64,000 nucleotides of DNA from contig JAUNAP010000003.1 in the NCBI GenBank assembly GCA_030527545.1, forward strand, positions 136,726 to 200,725, given 5' to 3'. A program made the translations under genes and the position numbers. This document shows, piece by piece, positions 18,562-28,950 of this stretch; the stretch's first letter is position 1; every line of letters begins with the position of its first letter. This DNA is from Actinomycetaceae bacterium. Lineage in GTDB: Bacteria > Actinomycetota > Actinomycetes > Actinomycetales > Actinomycetaceae. Under the pieces are notes generated by a model, which was not told where the DNA came from, made no database searches, and saw nothing but the letters and a program-made list of their open reading frames with translations.

Positions 18562-19752
18562 GTGGCTAAGGCCAAGTTTGAGCGCACCAAGCCGCACGTG
18601 AACGTCGGCACGATCGGTCACGTCGACCACGGCAAGACCACGCTGACGGCGGCTATCACGAAGGTGCTGCACGAGAAGTACCCCGATCTCAACGAGTTCA
18701 CCCCGTTCGATCAGGTTGACAACGCTCCTGAGGAGCGCGATCGCGGTATCACGATTAACGTCTCGCACGTCGAGTACGAGACCGAGGCGCGTCACTACGC
18801 TCACGTTGACGCCCCGGGCCACGCCGACTACATCAAGAACATGATTACGGGCGCTGCTCAGATGGACGGCGCGATCCTCGTTGTCGCCGCCACCGACGGC
18901 CCGATGGCTCAGACCCGTGAGCACGTTCTCCTTGCCCGCCAGGTGGGCGTCCCGGCCATCCTCGTTGCCCTGAACAAGGCCGACATGGTCGACGACGAAG
19001 AGATGCTCGAGCTGGTTGAGGAAGAGGTCCGCGACCTGCTCTCCTCGCAGGAGTTCGACGGCGAGAACGCCCCTGTCATTCAGGTTTCGGCTCTCAAGGC
19101 CCTCGAGGGCGACGAGAAGTGGATGGAGAAGGTTGCCGAGCTCATGGAGGCGGTTGACACCTTCATCCCCGAGCCGGAGCGTGACCTCGACAAGCCGTTC
19201 CTCATGCCGGTCGAGGACGTCTTCACGATCACGGGCCGTGGCACGGTTGTCACCGGTCGTGTCGAGCGCGGCAAGCTCGCCATCAACTCTGAGGTCGACA
19301 TCCTCGGTATCCGCGAGCCGCAGCACACGACGGTTACGGGCATCGAGACCTTCCACAAGTCGCAGGATGAGTGCCAGGCTGGTGACAACTCGGGCCTCCT
19401 GCTGCGCGGCATCAAGCGCGAAGAGGTCGAGCGTGGCCAGGTTGTCTGCGCCCCGGGTTCGGTGACGACGCACACGAAGTTCGAGGGCCAGGTCTACATC
19501 CTCAAGAAGGAAGAGGGCGGCCGTCACAAGGCGTTCTACTCGAACTACCGTCCGCAGTTCTACTTCCGCACCACCGACGTCACCGGCGTCATCACGCTGC
19601 CCGAGGGCACCGAGATGGTTATGCCCGGCGACACGACGGAGATCTCGGTCGAGCTCATCCAGCCGATCGCGATGGAGGTCGGCCTCGGTTTCGCTATCCG
19701 TGAGGGTGGCCGCACCGTTGGCTCGGGTCGTGTGACGAAGATCGACCTGTAA
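18562..19752 (+). CDS. tuf: elongation factor Tu
   Basis: 396 residues, standard length. G1 [10 protein letters not shown]3 DAPGHADY and G4 NKADM are intact. The C-terminal domain ends [10 protein letters not shown]. It delivers aminoacyl-tRNA to the ribosome. It is followed by a clear hairpin terminator at 19781-19806, which closes the str operon. Confidence 0.99.
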   Translation: MAKAKFERTKPHVNVGTIGHVDHGKTTLTAAITKVLHEKYPDLNEFTPFDQVDNAPEERDRGITINVSHVEYETEARHYAHVDAPGHADYIKNMITGAAQMDGAILVVAATDGPMAQTREHVLLARQVGVPAILVALNKADMVDDEEMLELVEEEVRDLLSSQEFDGENAPVIQVSALKALEGDEKWMEKVAELMEAVDTFIPEPERDLDKPFLMPVEDVFTITGRGTVVTGRVERGKLAINSEVDILGIREPQHTTVTGIETFHKSQDECQAGDNSGLLLRGIKREEVERGQVVCAPGSVTTHTKFEGQVYILKKEEGGRHKAFYSNYRPQFYFRTTDVTGVITLPEGTEMVMPGDTTEISVELIQPIAMEVGLGFAIREGGRTVGSGRVTKIDL

Positions 19753-19780
19753 GTCGGCGCTCGCGCACTGACTGAAGAGG

Positions 19781-19806
19781 GCCGGTCCCACGTTGGTGGG
19801 GCCGGC
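19781..19806 (+). terminator. rho-independent terminator of the str operon
   Basis: GCCGGTCCCAC pairs with GTGGGGCCGGC (11 bp, one G-U wobble) around a GTTG loop. It is followed by a weak TCAATTTG tail, 28 bases after the tuf stop. Confidence 0.8.
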
Positions 19807-19918
19807 TCAATTTGTCGTCTATGCGGGAAGGTATGTGCTGGTGGGCGTGGTGTCGTGTATTGTATGCGATGTGAGTTTTTCTCATGAAGCTGTCAGTGGA
19901 GATGGGAGCACCTCCTTC

Positions 19919-21472
19919 ATGATTCCTACAGGCATTCCGCAACGGTTCCTTCGCCGGCTTGTCGCGCCTGCACAGGAGATGACCGGCGATAAGTTCTCGG
20001 CCATTCAGGTGTGGACGGGGCAGCCGCTCGTGTCGTTCCCGACCGCTTCGGCGGCGGATCTGGCGAGGGCTGCTGAGCAGGCACGCGAGGCTCAGGTGCG
20101 TTGGGCGGCCATGCCGGTGTCTGAGAGGTGGCGTCTCATCGACGCGTTTGGGCAGCTTGTGTCGAAGAACCGTGAGAAACTCATTCGTTTGCTGCAGGTC
20201 TTTGGCGGGCAGTCGCGTTTCGATGCGTTCGATCAGTATCAAGATACCTACAATTCGGCGATCCAGTTTGCGCAGTTTGTGCGCCGTCGCTTAGGTCCGG
20301 CGATCTATCACGGTGCGGTCCCGTTCATTTCTCGGCTGCGGATTGAGCGCCTCCCGGTGGGACTTGTCGGGGTTTTCACCCTGACGGACTACCAGATGTC
20401 GTATCCGACCGTGGACGTGCTCCCGGCGATCGCTGCGGGTAACGCGGTCGTGCAGTTTGTTCCCGCGCAGGCGTATCCGGTGACGATGGCGGTGCGCGAG
20501 CTGGGTGTGGCCGCTGGGATCCCTGCCGAGGTGTGGCAGGTGATGCCGTCGACGTCGACGAAGCTGGGTCGCCGCCACATTGAGCTTTTCGATCACATCA
20601 CCTATATCGGTAACTCGGCGACGGGTGTTTCGCTGCAGCAAGATTGCTTGGATGCGGGCGTGGCGACGACGATGTTCATGTCGGTTAAGAACCACGCGGT
20701 GGTGTTGGCGGATGCCGACCTGGAGGTCGCTGTCCGTTCGGTGGCGTGGCAGGCTTTCATGAACGCGGGTTGCTCGTCGGTGCACATTGAAAAGGTGCAC
20801 GTCGACCGCACGGTCTATGACGCGTTCGTGCGCGAGTTGCGTTCGAAGGTGACGCGTCGCGTTGTCATCGGGACTTCCTACGATCACCGGGCCACGATGG
20901 GTTCGCTCTACTCGCAGTTGCGCCTGGATCGCACGCAGGAGCATCTGCAGGACGCTTTGGATTTGGGGGCGGATCTCGTGTGTGGTGGGTCGGCGCGTCC
21001 CGATATCGGGCCGTGGTTCCACGAGCCGACGATTATCGAGAACGTCTCACACGACGCGTTGGTCTACGACGAGGAGACCTACGGGCCGCTCCTTATTGTC
21101 GAGCCGTTTGACGACATTGACGAGGTGACAGACGAGATGTCGCACTCGCAATACTGCTACGCGATGCAGGTGTTTACGGAGGACATGGAGCTGGCGCAGC
21201 GTGTCGCGCGCGCGTCGGGGGCCGGTTTCGTTGCTATCAACGACGGCTATCACATGACGTGGGGTGCGTGGAATGCTCCCGTGCAGGGTTGGCGCGACAC
21301 GGGCGCGGGCTTGCGTCACGGGATGGCGGCCGTGCGCCAGTACACGCGGTCGTGTCTGACGTCGCGCCAGATGCTCTATTCGGGCGAGCCGCAGGCCGAC
21401 CAGCCGATGGAGCGTTGGGAGAAGCTGTCGTTGTGGGCGCTCAACGCGTCCGTCAAGCTGCATTCTTTGTGA
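19919..21472 (+). CDS. aldehyde dehydrogenase superfamily homologue with altered active site
   Basis: About 517 residues. The ALDH fold is clear from FQ-like VWTGQPL, the AAEQAREAQVRWAAMPVSER segment, GNAVVQFVPAQAYP, ITYIGNSATG (cofactor loop), NAGCSSVHIEKVHVD (nucleophilic Cys at about 285) and YDEETYGPLLIVEPFDD. The usual ELGG general-base motif is replaced: the aligned stretch reads TMFMSVKNHAVVL, with Phe where Glu is expected (about residue 253). The end is also divergent (no PFGG-x-K-SG). It may use another substrate, act only partly, or be regulatory. The ATG at 19919 has only a distant GGAG; a GTG at 19871 is the alternative. It sits between tuf and rpsJ. Confidence 0.6.
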   Translation: MIPTGIPQRFLRRLVAPAQEMTGDKFSAIQVWTGQPLVSFPTASAADLARAAEQAREAQVRWAAMPVSERWRLIDAFGQLVSKNREKLIRLLQVFGGQSRFDAFDQYQDTYNSAIQFAQFVRRRLGPAIYHGAVPFISRLRIERLPVGLVGVFTLTDYQMSYPTVDVLPAIAAGNAVVQFVPAQAYPVTMAVRELGVAAGIPAEVWQVMPSTSTKLGRRHIELFDHITYIGNSATGVSLQQDCLDAGVATTMFMSVKNHAVVLADADLEVAVRSVAWQAFMNAGCSSVHIEKVHVDRTVYDAFVRELRSKVTRRVVIGTSYDHRATMGSLYSQLRLDRTQEHLQDALDLGADLVCGGSARPDIGPWFHEPTIIENVSHDALVYDEETYGPLLIVEPFDDIDEVTDEMSHSQYCYAMQVFTEDMELAQRVARASGAGFVAINDGYHMTWGAWNAPVQGWRDTGAGLRHGMAAVRQYTRSCLTSRQMLYSGEPQADQPMERWEKLSLWALNASVKLHSL

Positions 21473-21717
21473 TCGCGCACCCCATTTGCGTGGGTGCCTT
21501 CACAGAAACAGAACTAGCCAGGCGCCTCTGCGCGCTGCTAGAGTTGATCACCGGCCCTGCTTGTACTCGCTTTGCGAGAGGGCGGGGGCGCCTGAGGCGC
21601 CTGCGTGTTACGTAGCCACAATCCCGGAAAACGATGGCCGGGCCTCTGGCGCGAGATCGCGACACGCCCGGGCGCGGGTACCGGAGACAATCACGAGAGA
21701 AGAAGAGGTAGAACGGC
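21473..21717 (+). promoter_or_regulatory. S10 operon promoter and leader
   Basis: 245 bases with no gene. TAGAGT at 21539-21544 is a candidate -10 box. The roughly 170-base leader that follows has several GC hairpins, among them GGCGCC-TGA-GGCGCC at about 21588-21602. S10 leaders in other bacteria are targets of L4 autoregulation; whether that applies here is not shown by the sequence. Confidence 0.4.
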
Positions 21718-22026
21718 ATGGCGGGACAGAAGATCCGCATCCGGCTGAAGTCGTATGACCACGAGGTCATCGACAACTCAGCTCGCAAGATCGTGGATAC
21801 GGTCCAGCGCGCTGGCGCCACTGTTGTGGGCCCGGTGCCGCTCCCGACCGAAAAGAACGTCTACTGCGTCATTCGGTCGCCGCACAAGGACAAGGACAGC
21901 CGCGAGCACTTCGAAAAGCGCACGCACAAGCGGCTGATCGACATCATCGACCCGACGCCCAAGGCAGTCGATTCGCTCATGCGTCTCGATCTGCCCGCTG
22001 ACGTCAACATCGAGATCAAACTCTGA
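21718..22026 (+). CDS. rpsJ: 30S ribosomal protein S10
   Basis: 102 residues, standard. It begins [19 protein letters not shown] and ends [10 protein letters not shown]. It also serves as NusE in antitermination. First gene of the S10 operon. Confidence 0.98.
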   Translation: MAGQKIRIRLKSYDHEVIDNSARKIVDTVQRAGATVVGPVPLPTEKNVYCVIRSPHKDKDSREHFEKRTHKRLIDIIDPTPKAVDSLMRLDLPADVNIEIKL

Positions 22027-22037
22027 GGAACTGCGCA

Positions 22038-22706
22038 ATGAGCACAGATACGAAGCAGGCTGCCGCAGTGCCCGTGAAGGCACTTCTCGGCCGCAAGCTC
22101 GGGATGACTCAGGTGTGGGACGAGGACGGTAAGCTCGTTCCGATCACCGTCGTCCAGGTTGATAAGAACGTCGTCTCGCAGATTCGTAACAACGAGACCG
22201 ACGGATACGAAGCGATCCAGATTGCGTTTGGCGAGATCGACAAGCGCAAGGTGACGAAGCCTCTCCAGGGGCACTTCGCGAAGGCCGGGGTTGAGCCCCG
22301 CCGCCACCTCGTTGAGGTCCGCACGTCCGATGCGTCGAGCTACGAGCTCGGGCAGGAGCTTGCGGCCGACGTTTTCGAGGCTGGTGCGAAGGTTGATGTC
22401 ACGGGCACGACGAAGGGCAAGGGCTTTGCCGGTGTCATGAAGCGTCATGGCTTCGCTGGCGTCTCGGCCTCTCACGGTGCCCACCGTAACCACCGTAAGC
22501 CGGGTTCGATCGGCGCTTGCGCCACGCCGGGCCGCGTGTTCAAGGGCCTGCGTATGGCCGGCCGCATGGGCAACAAGCGCCGTACGATCCAGAACCTGAC
22601 GGTCCAGGCAGTTGACGTCGAGAAGGGCATTCTCCTCCTCACGGGTGCTGTTCCGGGCGCTAAGGGCGGCATCGTCCTTGTCCGTACCGCAGTGAAGGGT
22701 GCGTGA
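22038..22706 (+). CDS. rplC: 50S ribosomal protein L3
   Basis: 222 residues. Core motifs [38 protein letters not shown] and [19 protein letters not shown] are typical of L3. An early 23S assembly protein with a loop near the peptidyl transferase centre. 11 bases after rpsJ. Confidence 0.98.
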   Translation: MSTDTKQAAAVPVKALLGRKLGMTQVWDEDGKLVPITVVQVDKNVVSQIRNNETDGYEAIQIAFGEIDKRKVTKPLQGHFAKAGVEPRRHLVEVRTSDASSYELGQELAADVFEAGAKVDVTGTTKGKGFAGVMKRHGFAGVSASHGAHRNHRKPGSIGACATPGRVFKGLRMAGRMGNKRRTIQNLTVQAVDVEKGILLLTGAVPGAKGGIVLVRTAVKGA

Positions 22707-22708
22707 TC

Positions 22709-23365
22709 ATGAGCCAGGTTAAGACCATTGATGTTGTCGACGCCGAGGGCAAGGTTGTCGATTCCGTTGAGCTTCCCGCCGAGATCTTCGACGTGGAGCC
22801 GAACGTCCCGCTGATGCACCAGGTCGTCGTTGCTCAGCTCGCCGCCGCCCGCCAGGGCACCCACGCGACGAAGACGCGTGGCATGGTTTCTGGTGGCGGG
22901 CGTAAGCCGTGGCGTCAGAAGGGGACGGGCCGGGCCCGCCAGGGTTCGATCCGCGCTCCGCAGTGGCGTGGCGGTGGCGTCGTCCACGGCCCGCAGCCGC
23001 GCGATTACACGCAGAAGACGCCCAAGAAGATGAAGGCTGCGGCTCTGCGTTGCGCCCTGTCGGACCGTGCCCGCGCCGATCGTCTCCACGCTGTGACGGC
23101 TTTCGTTGGCTCGGATACGCCGTCGACGAAGGCTGCGATCGCCACGATCTCGCGTTTGGCCGAGGAGCGTCGCGTGCTCGTTGTCGTTGCTCGCGGCGAG
23201 GATCGACAGCTGCTGTCGGTGCGTAACATCCCGCAGGTTCACTACCTCTACGCCGATCAGCTCAACACCTACGATGTGCTCGATTCGGAAGACGTCGTCT
23301 TCACGAAGGCTGCGCTCGAGGCGTTTGTGGCTCGTGGCCGCGGCGAGAAGGAACAGGAGGCCTAA
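22709..23365 (+). CDS. rplD: 50S ribosomal protein L4
   Basis: 218 residues. [20 protein letters not shown] and [20 protein letters not shown] form the tunnel-lining loop. I chose the ATG at 22709 over a GTG two codons earlier that overlaps the rplC stop. In other bacteria L4 can repress its own operon. Confidence 0.97.
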   Translation: MSQVKTIDVVDAEGKVVDSVELPAEIFDVEPNVPLMHQVVVAQLAAARQGTHATKTRGMVSGGGRKPWRQKGTGRARQGSIRAPQWRGGGVVHGPQPRDYTQKTPKKMKAAALRCALSDRARADRLHAVTAFVGSDTPSTKAAIATISRLAEERRVLVVVARGEDRQLLSVRNIPQVHYLYADQLNTYDVLDSEDVVFTKAALEAFVARGRGEKEQEA

Positions 23366-23368
23366 ACC

Positions 23369-23674
23369 ATGAGCCTGGAACTGTCCAAGAATCCGCGTGA
23401 CATCATCGTCCGCCCGATCGTGTCGGAGAAGGCCTACGGCCTCATCGACAACGGCAAGTACACGTTCGAGGTGGCTCCCGACGCGAACAAGACCGAGATC
23501 CGCATCGCCATCGAGAAGCTTTTCGATGTCAAGGTCGCGAAGATCAACACGATCAAGCGTCAGGGCAAGCGCGTGCGTACCCGTACCGGCTACGGCAAGC
23601 GCAAGGACACCAAGCGCGCCATCGTCACGCTTCGCGAAGGCACCATCGATATCTTCGGCGAGTCGGTCGCCTGA
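23369..23674 (+). CDS. rplW: 50S ribosomal protein L23
   Basis: 101 residues. [15 protein letters not shown] and the basic loop [20 protein letters not shown] are typical. L23 sits at the tunnel exit and docks trigger factor and SRP. Three bases after rplD. Confidence 0.97.
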   Translation: MSLELSKNPRDIIVRPIVSEKAYGLIDNGKYTFEVAPDANKTEIRIAIEKLFDVKVAKINTIKRQGKRVRTRTGYGKRKDTKRAIVTLREGTIDIFGESVA

Positions 23675-23689
23675 GGGGTGAAGTGAAGA

Positions 23690-24526
23690 ATGGCAATTCG
23701 TAAGTACAAGCCCACGACGCCGGGTCGTCGCGGCGCCTCGGTTTCTGATTTCTCGGAGATCACGCGCTCTCACCCGGAGAAGTCGCTCGTTCGTCCCCTG
23801 TCGAAGACGGGCGGTCGTAACTCCTACGGTCGCGTGACGTCGCGTCACCGCGGTGGCGGCCACAAGCGCGCCTACCGTGTCATCGACTTCCGCCGTAACG
23901 ACAAGGACGGTGTCCCCGCGAAGGTCGCTCACATCGAGTACGACCCCAACCGCACCGCGAACATCGCGCTCTTGCACTACGCCGATGGCGATAAGCGCTA
24001 CATCATCGCCCCGGCGAAGATCAAGCAGGGCGACCGCATTGAGCAGGGTCCCGGCGCCGATATCAAGCCCGGCAACAACCTGCCGCTGCGTCACATCCCG
24101 TTGGGTACGGTTATTCACGCGGTCGAACTGCGCCCCGGTGGCGGCGCCAAGATCGCGCGTTCGGCGGGTTCTTCCGTCCAGCTGGTCGCGAAGGAAGGCG
24201 ATTACGCCCAGCTTCGTATGCCCTCTGGCGAGATCCGCAATGTCCTCATCGGCTGCCGCGCCACGATCGGCGAGGTCGGTAACGCTGAGCAGGGCAACAT
24301 CAACTGGGGTAAGGCCGGCCGTATGCGCTGGAAGGGTCGCCGCCCGAAGGTCCGCGGCGTTGTCATGAACCCGGTTGATCACCCGCACGGCGGTGGTGAG
24401 GGCCGCACCTCTGGTGGTCGTCACCCGGTCAGCCCGTGGGGTAAGCCCGAGGGTCGTACCCGTCGCCCGAATAAGGCGTCTGATCGCCTGATCGTGCGTC
24501 GTCGTCGCACTGGCAAGAAGCGCTGA
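23690..24526 (+). CDS. rplB: 50S ribosomal protein L2
   Basis: 278 residues. [15 protein letters not shown] at the start, the RNA-binding core [20 protein letters not shown], and [20 protein letters not shown] near the peptidyl transferase centre are all intact. Confidence 0.98.
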   Translation: MAIRKYKPTTPGRRGASVSDFSEITRSHPEKSLVRPLSKTGGRNSYGRVTSRHRGGGHKRAYRVIDFRRNDKDGVPAKVAHIEYDPNRTANIALLHYADGDKRYIIAPAKIKQGDRIEQGPGADIKPGNNLPLRHIPLGTVIHAVELRPGGGAKIARSAGSSVQLVAKEGDYAQLRMPSGEIRNVLIGCRATIGEVGNAEQGNINWGKAGRMRWKGRRPKVRGVVMNPVDHPHGGGEGRTSGGRHPVSPWGKPEGRTRRPNKASDRLIVRRRRTGKKR

Positions 24527-24542
24527 TAGGGGGAGTTGAACA

Positions 24543-24824
24543 ATGCCACGTAGCCTGAAGAAGGGCCCGTTCGTTGACGACCACCTCATGAAGAAGGTGG
24601 ATGCGCTCAACGACGCTAACAAGAAGAGCGTCATTAAGACGTGGTCGCGTCGCTCCATGATCACGCCGGATTTCATTGGCCACACGATCGCGGTTCACGA
24701 CGGTCGCAAGCACGTCCCGGTCTATGTCACGGAGAACATGATCGGCCACAAGCTTGGTGAGTTCGCCCCGACGCGCACCTACCGCGGCCACGATAAGGAC
24801 GACCGCAAGGGCCGCCGTCGCTGA
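24543..24824 (+). CDS. rpsS: 30S ribosomal protein S19
   Basis: 93 residues. [19 protein letters not shown] and the closing [19 protein letters not shown] are standard. It lies in the 30S head with S13. Confidence 0.98.
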   Translation: MPRSLKKGPFVDDHLMKKVDALNDANKKSVIKTWSRRSMITPDFIGHTIAVHDGRKHVPVYVTENMIGHKLGEFAPTRTYRGHDKDDRKGRRR

Positions 24825-24858
24825 CGGTGTCGAGATTTCGGAAGAAGTGAGGCAAAAG

Positions 24859-25224
24859 ATGGAAGCCAAAGCGCAAGCGCGCTATGTGCGCTCCACGCCG
24901 CAGAAGACGCGCCGGGTCGTCAACGAGATCCGTGGGAAGCGCGCTCTGGAGGCCTACGATATTCTGCGTTTCGCGCCGCAGCGCGTCGCGGAGGATGTCC
25001 GCAAGGTCCTCCACTCGGCGATGGCGAATGCGAAGGATCTGGCTGGACGTGACGGCGGTTCCGTTGACGCTGCCGACCTTGTTATCAAGGCGGCCTACGT
25101 CGACGAGGGTCCGACGATGAAGCGTTACCGTCCGCGTGCCCAGGGGCGCGCCGGCCGTATTCTCAAGCGCACGAGCCACGTCACGATTGTCGTGGCTACT
25201 GATACCGAAGAAGGGGACGAGTAA
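24859..25224 (+). CDS. rplV: 50S ribosomal protein L22
   Basis: 121 residues from the ATG at 24859 ([20 protein letters not shown]), which matches actinobacterial L22 starts; the reading frame is open further upstream but lacks family similarity. The C-terminal hairpin [17 protein letters not shown] lines the exit tunnel. Its stop overlaps the rpsC ATG. Confidence 0.96.
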   Translation: MEAKAQARYVRSTPQKTRRVVNEIRGKRALEAYDILRFAPQRVAEDVRKVLHSAMANAKDLAGRDGGSVDAADLVIKAAYVDEGPTMKRYRPRAQGRAGRILKRTSHVTIVVATDTEEGDE

Positions 25225-26063
25225 TGGGACAAAAGGTTAGCCCCACCGGTTTCCGGCTGGGTATTACCACGAACCACCGTTCCCGTTGGTTCGCTGATTC
25301 GCCGAAGGCCGGTCAGCGTTACTCCGATTTCGTTGCGGAAGACGTCAAGATCCGCAAGATGATGGAAGACCAGCTGGAGCGTGCGGGCATCTCGAAGATC
25401 GACATCGAGCGTACCCGCGACCGTGTCCGCGTTGACCTGCACACTGCCCGCCCGGGTATCGTCATTGGTCGCCGCGGCACGGAGGCCGACAAGCTGCGCG
25501 CGAAGCTGGAGAAGCTCACGGGTAAGCAGGTTCAGCTCAATATCCTCGAGGTCAAGCGGCCCGAGATGGATGCTCAGCTCGTTGCCCAGGGCATCGCGGA
25601 GCAGCTTGCTGCTCGTGTGTCGTTCCGTCGCGCGATGCGTCGCGGGATCCAGTCGGCGCTCGGTGCGGGCGCTCACGGTATCCGCGTCCAGTGCTCGGGC
25701 CGCCTCGGTGGCGCCGAGATGTCGCGTTCGGAGTTCTACCGTGAGGGTCGCGTGCCGTTGCACACGCTGCGTGCCTACATTGACTACGGGTTCTTTGAGG
25801 CTCGTACGACGTATGGCCGCATCGGTGTCAAGGTGTGGATCTACAAGGGTGACGTGACGGAGTCGGAGTTCACCCGCCAGCAGGCCGAGCAGGGTCAGCG
25901 TGGCCGCGGTGGCCGTGGTGGCGAGCGTCGTGGCCGCGGGCGTGGCCGCGGTGGCGAGCGTCGCGGTCGCGGTTCGGGTCGTGGCGGCCAGAATGCCGGC
26001 GAACAGAAGCAGGCTGGGGAGGCGCAGGCCCCCACAGCCGAGACGACCGGATCGGAGGAGTGA
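25224..26063 (+). CDS. rpsC: 30S ribosomal protein S3 with long Arg-Gly-rich tail
   Basis: 279 residues. The normal S3 core ([20 protein letters not shown], the KH domain with [15 protein letters not shown], and [12 protein letters not shown]) ends near residue 222. It is followed by a roughly 57-residue low-complexity extension of repeated [12 protein letters not shown] units (about 225-260) and an acidic-polar end. The repeat is visible in DNA as tandem GGCCGCGGTGGC-like units at 25905-25985. Arg-Gly tails bind RNA, and extended S3 tails are seen in some actinobacteria. Confidence 0.97.
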   Translation: MGQKVSPTGFRLGITTNHRSRWFADSPKAGQRYSDFVAEDVKIRKMMEDQLERAGISKIDIERTRDRVRVDLHTARPGIVIGRRGTEADKLRAKLEKLTGKQVQLNILEVKRPEMDAQLVAQGIAEQLAARVSFRRAMRRGIQSALGAGAHGIRVQCSGRLGGAEMSRSEFYREGRVPLHTLRAYIDYGFFEARTTYGRIGVKVWIYKGDVTESEFTRQQAEQGQRGRGGRGGERRGRGRGRGGERRGRGSGRGGQNAGEQKQAGEAQAPTAETTGSEE

Positions 26064-26066
26064 GAC

Positions 26067-26486
26067 ATGCTCATCCCTCGTAGGACTAAGTTCCGCAAGC
26101 AGCACCGCCCGTCCCGTAAGGGTATGGCGAAGGGCGGCACCGAGATTGCGTTCGGTGATTTCGGTATCCAGGCTCTCGAGCACGCCTACGTGACGAACCG
26201 TCAGATTGAGGCCGCTCGTATTGCGATGACCCGCTACATCAAGCGCGGCGGTAAGGTGTGGATCAACATCTTCCCGGATCGTCCGCTCACGAAGAAGCCT
26301 GCCGAAACCCGCATGGGTTCGGGTAAGGGCTCGCCGGAGTGGTGGGTTGCCCCGGTCAAGCCGGGTCGCGTTATGTTCGAGCTGGCCGGTGTGCCGGAGA
26401 ACGTCGCCCGTGAGGCGATGCGCCGCGCGCAGTACAAGCTGCCGATGAAGACCCGTTTCGTGACCCGTGAGGGTGGTGATCAGTAA
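26067..26486 (+). CDS. rplP: 50S ribosomal protein L16
   Basis: 139 residues. [40 protein letters not shown] and [19 protein letters not shown] are the standard L16 motifs. Its stop overlaps the rpmC start. Confidence 0.98.
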   Translation: MLIPRRTKFRKQHRPSRKGMAKGGTEIAFGDFGIQALEHAYVTNRQIEAARIAMTRYIKRGGKVWINIFPDRPLTKKPAETRMGSGKGSPEWWVAPVKPGRVMFELAGVPENVAREAMRRAQYKLPMKTRFVTREGGDQ

Positions 26487-26719
26487 TGGCGAATAAGGGA
26501 CTGACGACGGCTCAGCTTGACGTCATGGATAACAGCCAGCTCGCTCAGGAGCTGGAGAAGGCGAAGACGGAGTTGTTCAACCTGCGTTTCGCTCTTGCGA
26601 CAGGCGCTGGTGAGGACCGCGGCCGCATGGCGACGCTGCGTCGCGACATCGCGCGTATCTACACGGTTGCCCACGAGCGTGAGCTTGGTATCCGTACCGC
26701 ACCGGAGCCGAAGGAGTAG
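26486..26719 (+). CDS. rpmC: 50S ribosomal protein L29
   Basis: 77 residues: two helices with [19 protein letters not shown] and [18 protein letters not shown]. It sits at the tunnel exit next to L23. Confidence 0.95.
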   Translation: MANKGLTTAQLDVMDNSQLAQELEKAKTELFNLRFALATGAGEDRGRMATLRRDIARIYTVAHERELGIRTAPEPKE

Positions 26720-26721
26720 TC

Positions 26722-26988
26722 ATGGCTGAGACGACCGAACGGAATCAGCGGAAGGTTCGCCGCGGCTATGTCGTGAGCGACAAGATGGATAAGACGGTGA
26801 CCGTTGAGCTGGAGGATCGTGTTAAGCACGCTCTCTACGGCAAGGTTATGCGTCGCAACAAGCGCGTGAAGGCGCACGACGAAGCCAACGAGTGTGGCAT
26901 CGGCGACCTTGTGCGCATCATGGAGACTCGCCCGCTGTCGAAGAGCAAGCGTTGGCGTGTTGTCGAGATCATCGAGAAGGCGAAGTAG
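26722..26988 (+). CDS. rpsQ: 30S ribosomal protein S17
   Basis: 88 residues. [20 protein letters not shown] and [20 protein letters not shown] are the S17 OB-fold signature. It is the last gene of this S10 operon: a strong terminator follows at once, and rplN, its neighbour in many bacteria, is about 19 kb away. Confidence 0.97.
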   Translation: MAETTERNQRKVRRGYVVSDKMDKTVTVELEDRVKHALYGKVMRRNKRVKAHDEANECGIGDLVRIMETRPLSKSKRWRVVEIIEKAK

Positions 26989-27011
26989 TTTCGGCTTCTG
27001 CTTGATCTTTG

Positions 27012-27046
27012 AGCCCCGGGGGATTCGTCCTCCGGGGCTTTTCTTT
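27012..27046 (+). terminator. strong rho-independent terminator after rpsQ
   Basis: A 12-bp stem (AGCCCCGGGGGA pairing with TCCTCCGGGGCT, one G-U) closed by a UUCG tetraloop and followed by TTTTCTTTG. It is a textbook terminator that ends the S10 operon 23 bases after rpsQ. Confidence 0.92.
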
Positions 27047-27209
27047 GTCCCCGAGCGGCGACGCCGCGGTCGCGGGGAGGGTGTTTGGGCGGCGTTTGGA
27101 ATCGCGGCGGCGGCGTTAAGACGGTGTCAAGATCGCTACGGCGTGGACGGGCTGGGTGGTGTCGTGGTCGCACGCGCGGGTTGCGCGTCGTGACCGAAAG
27201 GAGTGTGCC
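27047..27209 (+). promoter_or_regulatory. kdp operon control region
   Basis: 163 bases with no gene. It contains a short repeat-like stretch GCGTTAAGACGGTGTCAAGA at about 27113-27132 that could take part in KdpE binding, and an AAAGGAG ribosome binding site 7 bases before the kdpF GTG. No clear -35/-10 pair was identified. Confidence 0.3.
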
Positions 27210-27293
27210 GTGGCCAACCTAGCTGCTTTGGTCTTGTCGCTAGCGGCAATGGGCTACATGCTCTACGTACTGATACGCCCGGAGGATTTCTGA
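27210..27293 (+). CDS. kdpF: KdpF, small stabilising subunit of the K+ ATPase
   Basis: 27 residues (GTG start; [20 protein letters not shown], then PEDF), a single membrane helix with the family-typical end. It stabilises the KdpABC complex as a lipid-like peptide. AAAGGAG precedes the start. The stop lies one base before the kdpA ATG. The gene is too short for routine gene callers. Confidence 0.9.
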   Translation: MANLAALVLSLAAMGYMLYVLIRPEDF

Positions 27294-27294
27294 G

Positions 27295-28950
27295 ATGGAA
27301 ACACTTTTCTCCGGTGTCACTCAAGTGGGAATTGTCGTCGTCGTTCTCGCCCTCATCCATAGGCCGCTCGGCGCCTACATGGCCCGCGTCCTTGAGGGGG
27401 CGCGTTCTGGCAGGGTCGAACGGGCGATCTATCGGGTCTTGCACGTCGATGAGTGTGCCGACCAGTCGTGGGTCGCTTACGCCCTGTCCGTTATCGCGTT
27501 TTCGCTCGTCAGTATCGTTGGTCTCTATGCGCTGTTGAGGGCCTCGGTCCTGTTCCCTGCACCGTGGGGGCACGAGGCGGGCATGGGACGACTTGTCGCC
27601 TTGAACACGGCGATCTCGTTCGTGACGAACACGAATTGGCAGGCGTACACGCCCGAGACGACTCTGGGCTTCGTGGCTCAGGCTGGCGGCTTGGCGGTGC
27701 AGAACTTCGCGTCAGCCGCCGTGGGTATCTGCGTGGCCGCTGCCTTGGCCCGGGGGTTCGCGCGTGCACGCTCGGGCGGTATCGGTAACTTCTGGGTCGA
27801 TTACGTGCGCGTGATCCTGCGGCTGCTGCTCCCCTTGGCGTTCGTGTCCGCGGTGGTTTTGCTTCTTGGGGGAGTGGCGCAGTCCTTCGCCGAGCCGCTG
27901 AGCATCCACACGCTGAGCGGGGACACGCAACTTATCGCCACGGGTCCGGTCGCCTCGCAGGAGGCCATCAAGGAACTGGGCACGAACGGCGGCGGATATT
28001 TCGCGGCGAACTCGGCCCACCCGCTCGAAAACCCCAACCTGTGGACGAACCTGTTCGAGATCGTGTTGATCCTCGCGATCCCCACGGCACTGCCTCGCAC
28101 GTTCGGGATCATCGTGGAAGACGCGCGTCAGGGCCGGGCGATCCTCGCGGCGATGGGGGTGCTGGCTACGTTGTCGCTCGCGTTGACGAGCTGGGCGGAG
28201 TGGTCGGCCTGGCGCCAGGGGGCCGCGAGCGTCTGGGAGGGCAAGGAGCTGCGCTTTGGGATCCTGCCGTCTAGCCTGTTCGCTACGGCGACGACGTTGA
28301 CGTCGACGGGGGCGGTCGACTCGATGCACGCCAGCTACACACCTGCGGCCCGTGCGGTGCTCACCCTCAACATGCTGCTCGGCGAGATCGCACCGGGCGG
28401 GGTGGGTTCGGGCCTGTATGGGATCGTCATCGTCGCGATCATCGCCGTGTTTTTGGCGGGCCTCATGGTGGGCCGCAGCCCCGAATACATCGGCAAGAAG
28501 ATCGGGCGCACCGAGATGACCCTGGCGAGCCTGTACACGCTCGTCACCCCCGCGCTCGTGTTGGCCGGGGTTGGTCTTACCTACGGTCTCGATTCGGTGC
28601 GCGAGGCTCAAACGAACACGGGTGCGGCCGGCCTAGGCGAGGTTCTTTACGCCTTCGCTTCGGCGGCGAACAATAACGGTTCGGCGATGGCTGGGCTTGA
28701 TGCTTCGATACCGCCCCTGGCGTTGGGCACGTCCGTCGCCATGCTGGTGGGGCGTTTCTTGCCGATGGTGTGCGTCTTGGCGTTGGCCGGTGCGCTCGCC
28801 TCGGCCGGCCGGGTGGGTGAGACGGCGGGGACCCTGCCGACGCATCGGCCCCTCTTTGTCGGCATGACCGTGGGGGTTGCCCTCATCGTCACAGGTTTGA
28901 CGTTTGTGCCCGTGATGGCGCTTGCGCCGCTCGTGGAAGGATTGTCATGA
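27295..28950 (+). CDS. kdpA: potassium-transporting ATPase subunit A
   Basis: 551 residues. The four selectivity-filter repeats of the superfamily-of-K+-transporters fold are visible, among them [39 protein letters not shown] and [10 protein letters not shown]. It forms the K+ pathway in the membrane. GGAGG lies about 10 bases upstream. Its stop overlaps the kdpB ATG (ATGA). Confidence 0.97.
   Translation: METLFSGVTQVGIVVVVLALIHRPLGAYMARVLEGARSGRVERAIYRVLHVDECADQSWVAYALSVIAFSLVSIVGLYALLRASVLFPAPWGHEAGMGRLVALNTAISFVTNTNWQAYTPETTLGFVAQAGGLAVQNFASAAVGICVAAALARGFARARSGGIGNFWVDYVRVILRLLLPLAFVSAVVLLLGGVAQSFAEPLSIHTLSGDTQLIATGPVASQEAIKELGTNGGGYFAANSAHPLENPNLWTNLFEIVLILAIPTALPRTFGIIVEDARQGRAILAAMGVLATLSLALTSWAEWSAWRQGAASVWEGKELRFGILPSSLFATATTLTSTGAVDSMHASYTPAARAVLTLNMLLGEIAPGGVGSGLYGIVIVAIIAVFLAGLMVGRSPEYIGKKIGRTEMTLASLYTLVTPALVLAGVGLTYGLDSVREAQTNTGAAGLGEVLYAFASAANNNGSAMAGLDASIPPLALGTSVAMLVGRFLPMVCVLALAGALASAGRVGETAGTLPTHRPLFVGMTVGVALIVTGLTFVPVMALAPLVEGLS

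Noticed and set aside
22472..24685. 737-codon open frame antisense to rplC-rplB
   Set aside because: Shadow of highly expressed ribosomal genes; Arg/Leu/Val-rich with no recognisable domain.
25905..25985. Short tandem GC repeat as a CRISPR-like array
   Set aside because: The units are in frame within rpsC and encode an Arg-Gly tail; there are no unique spacers.
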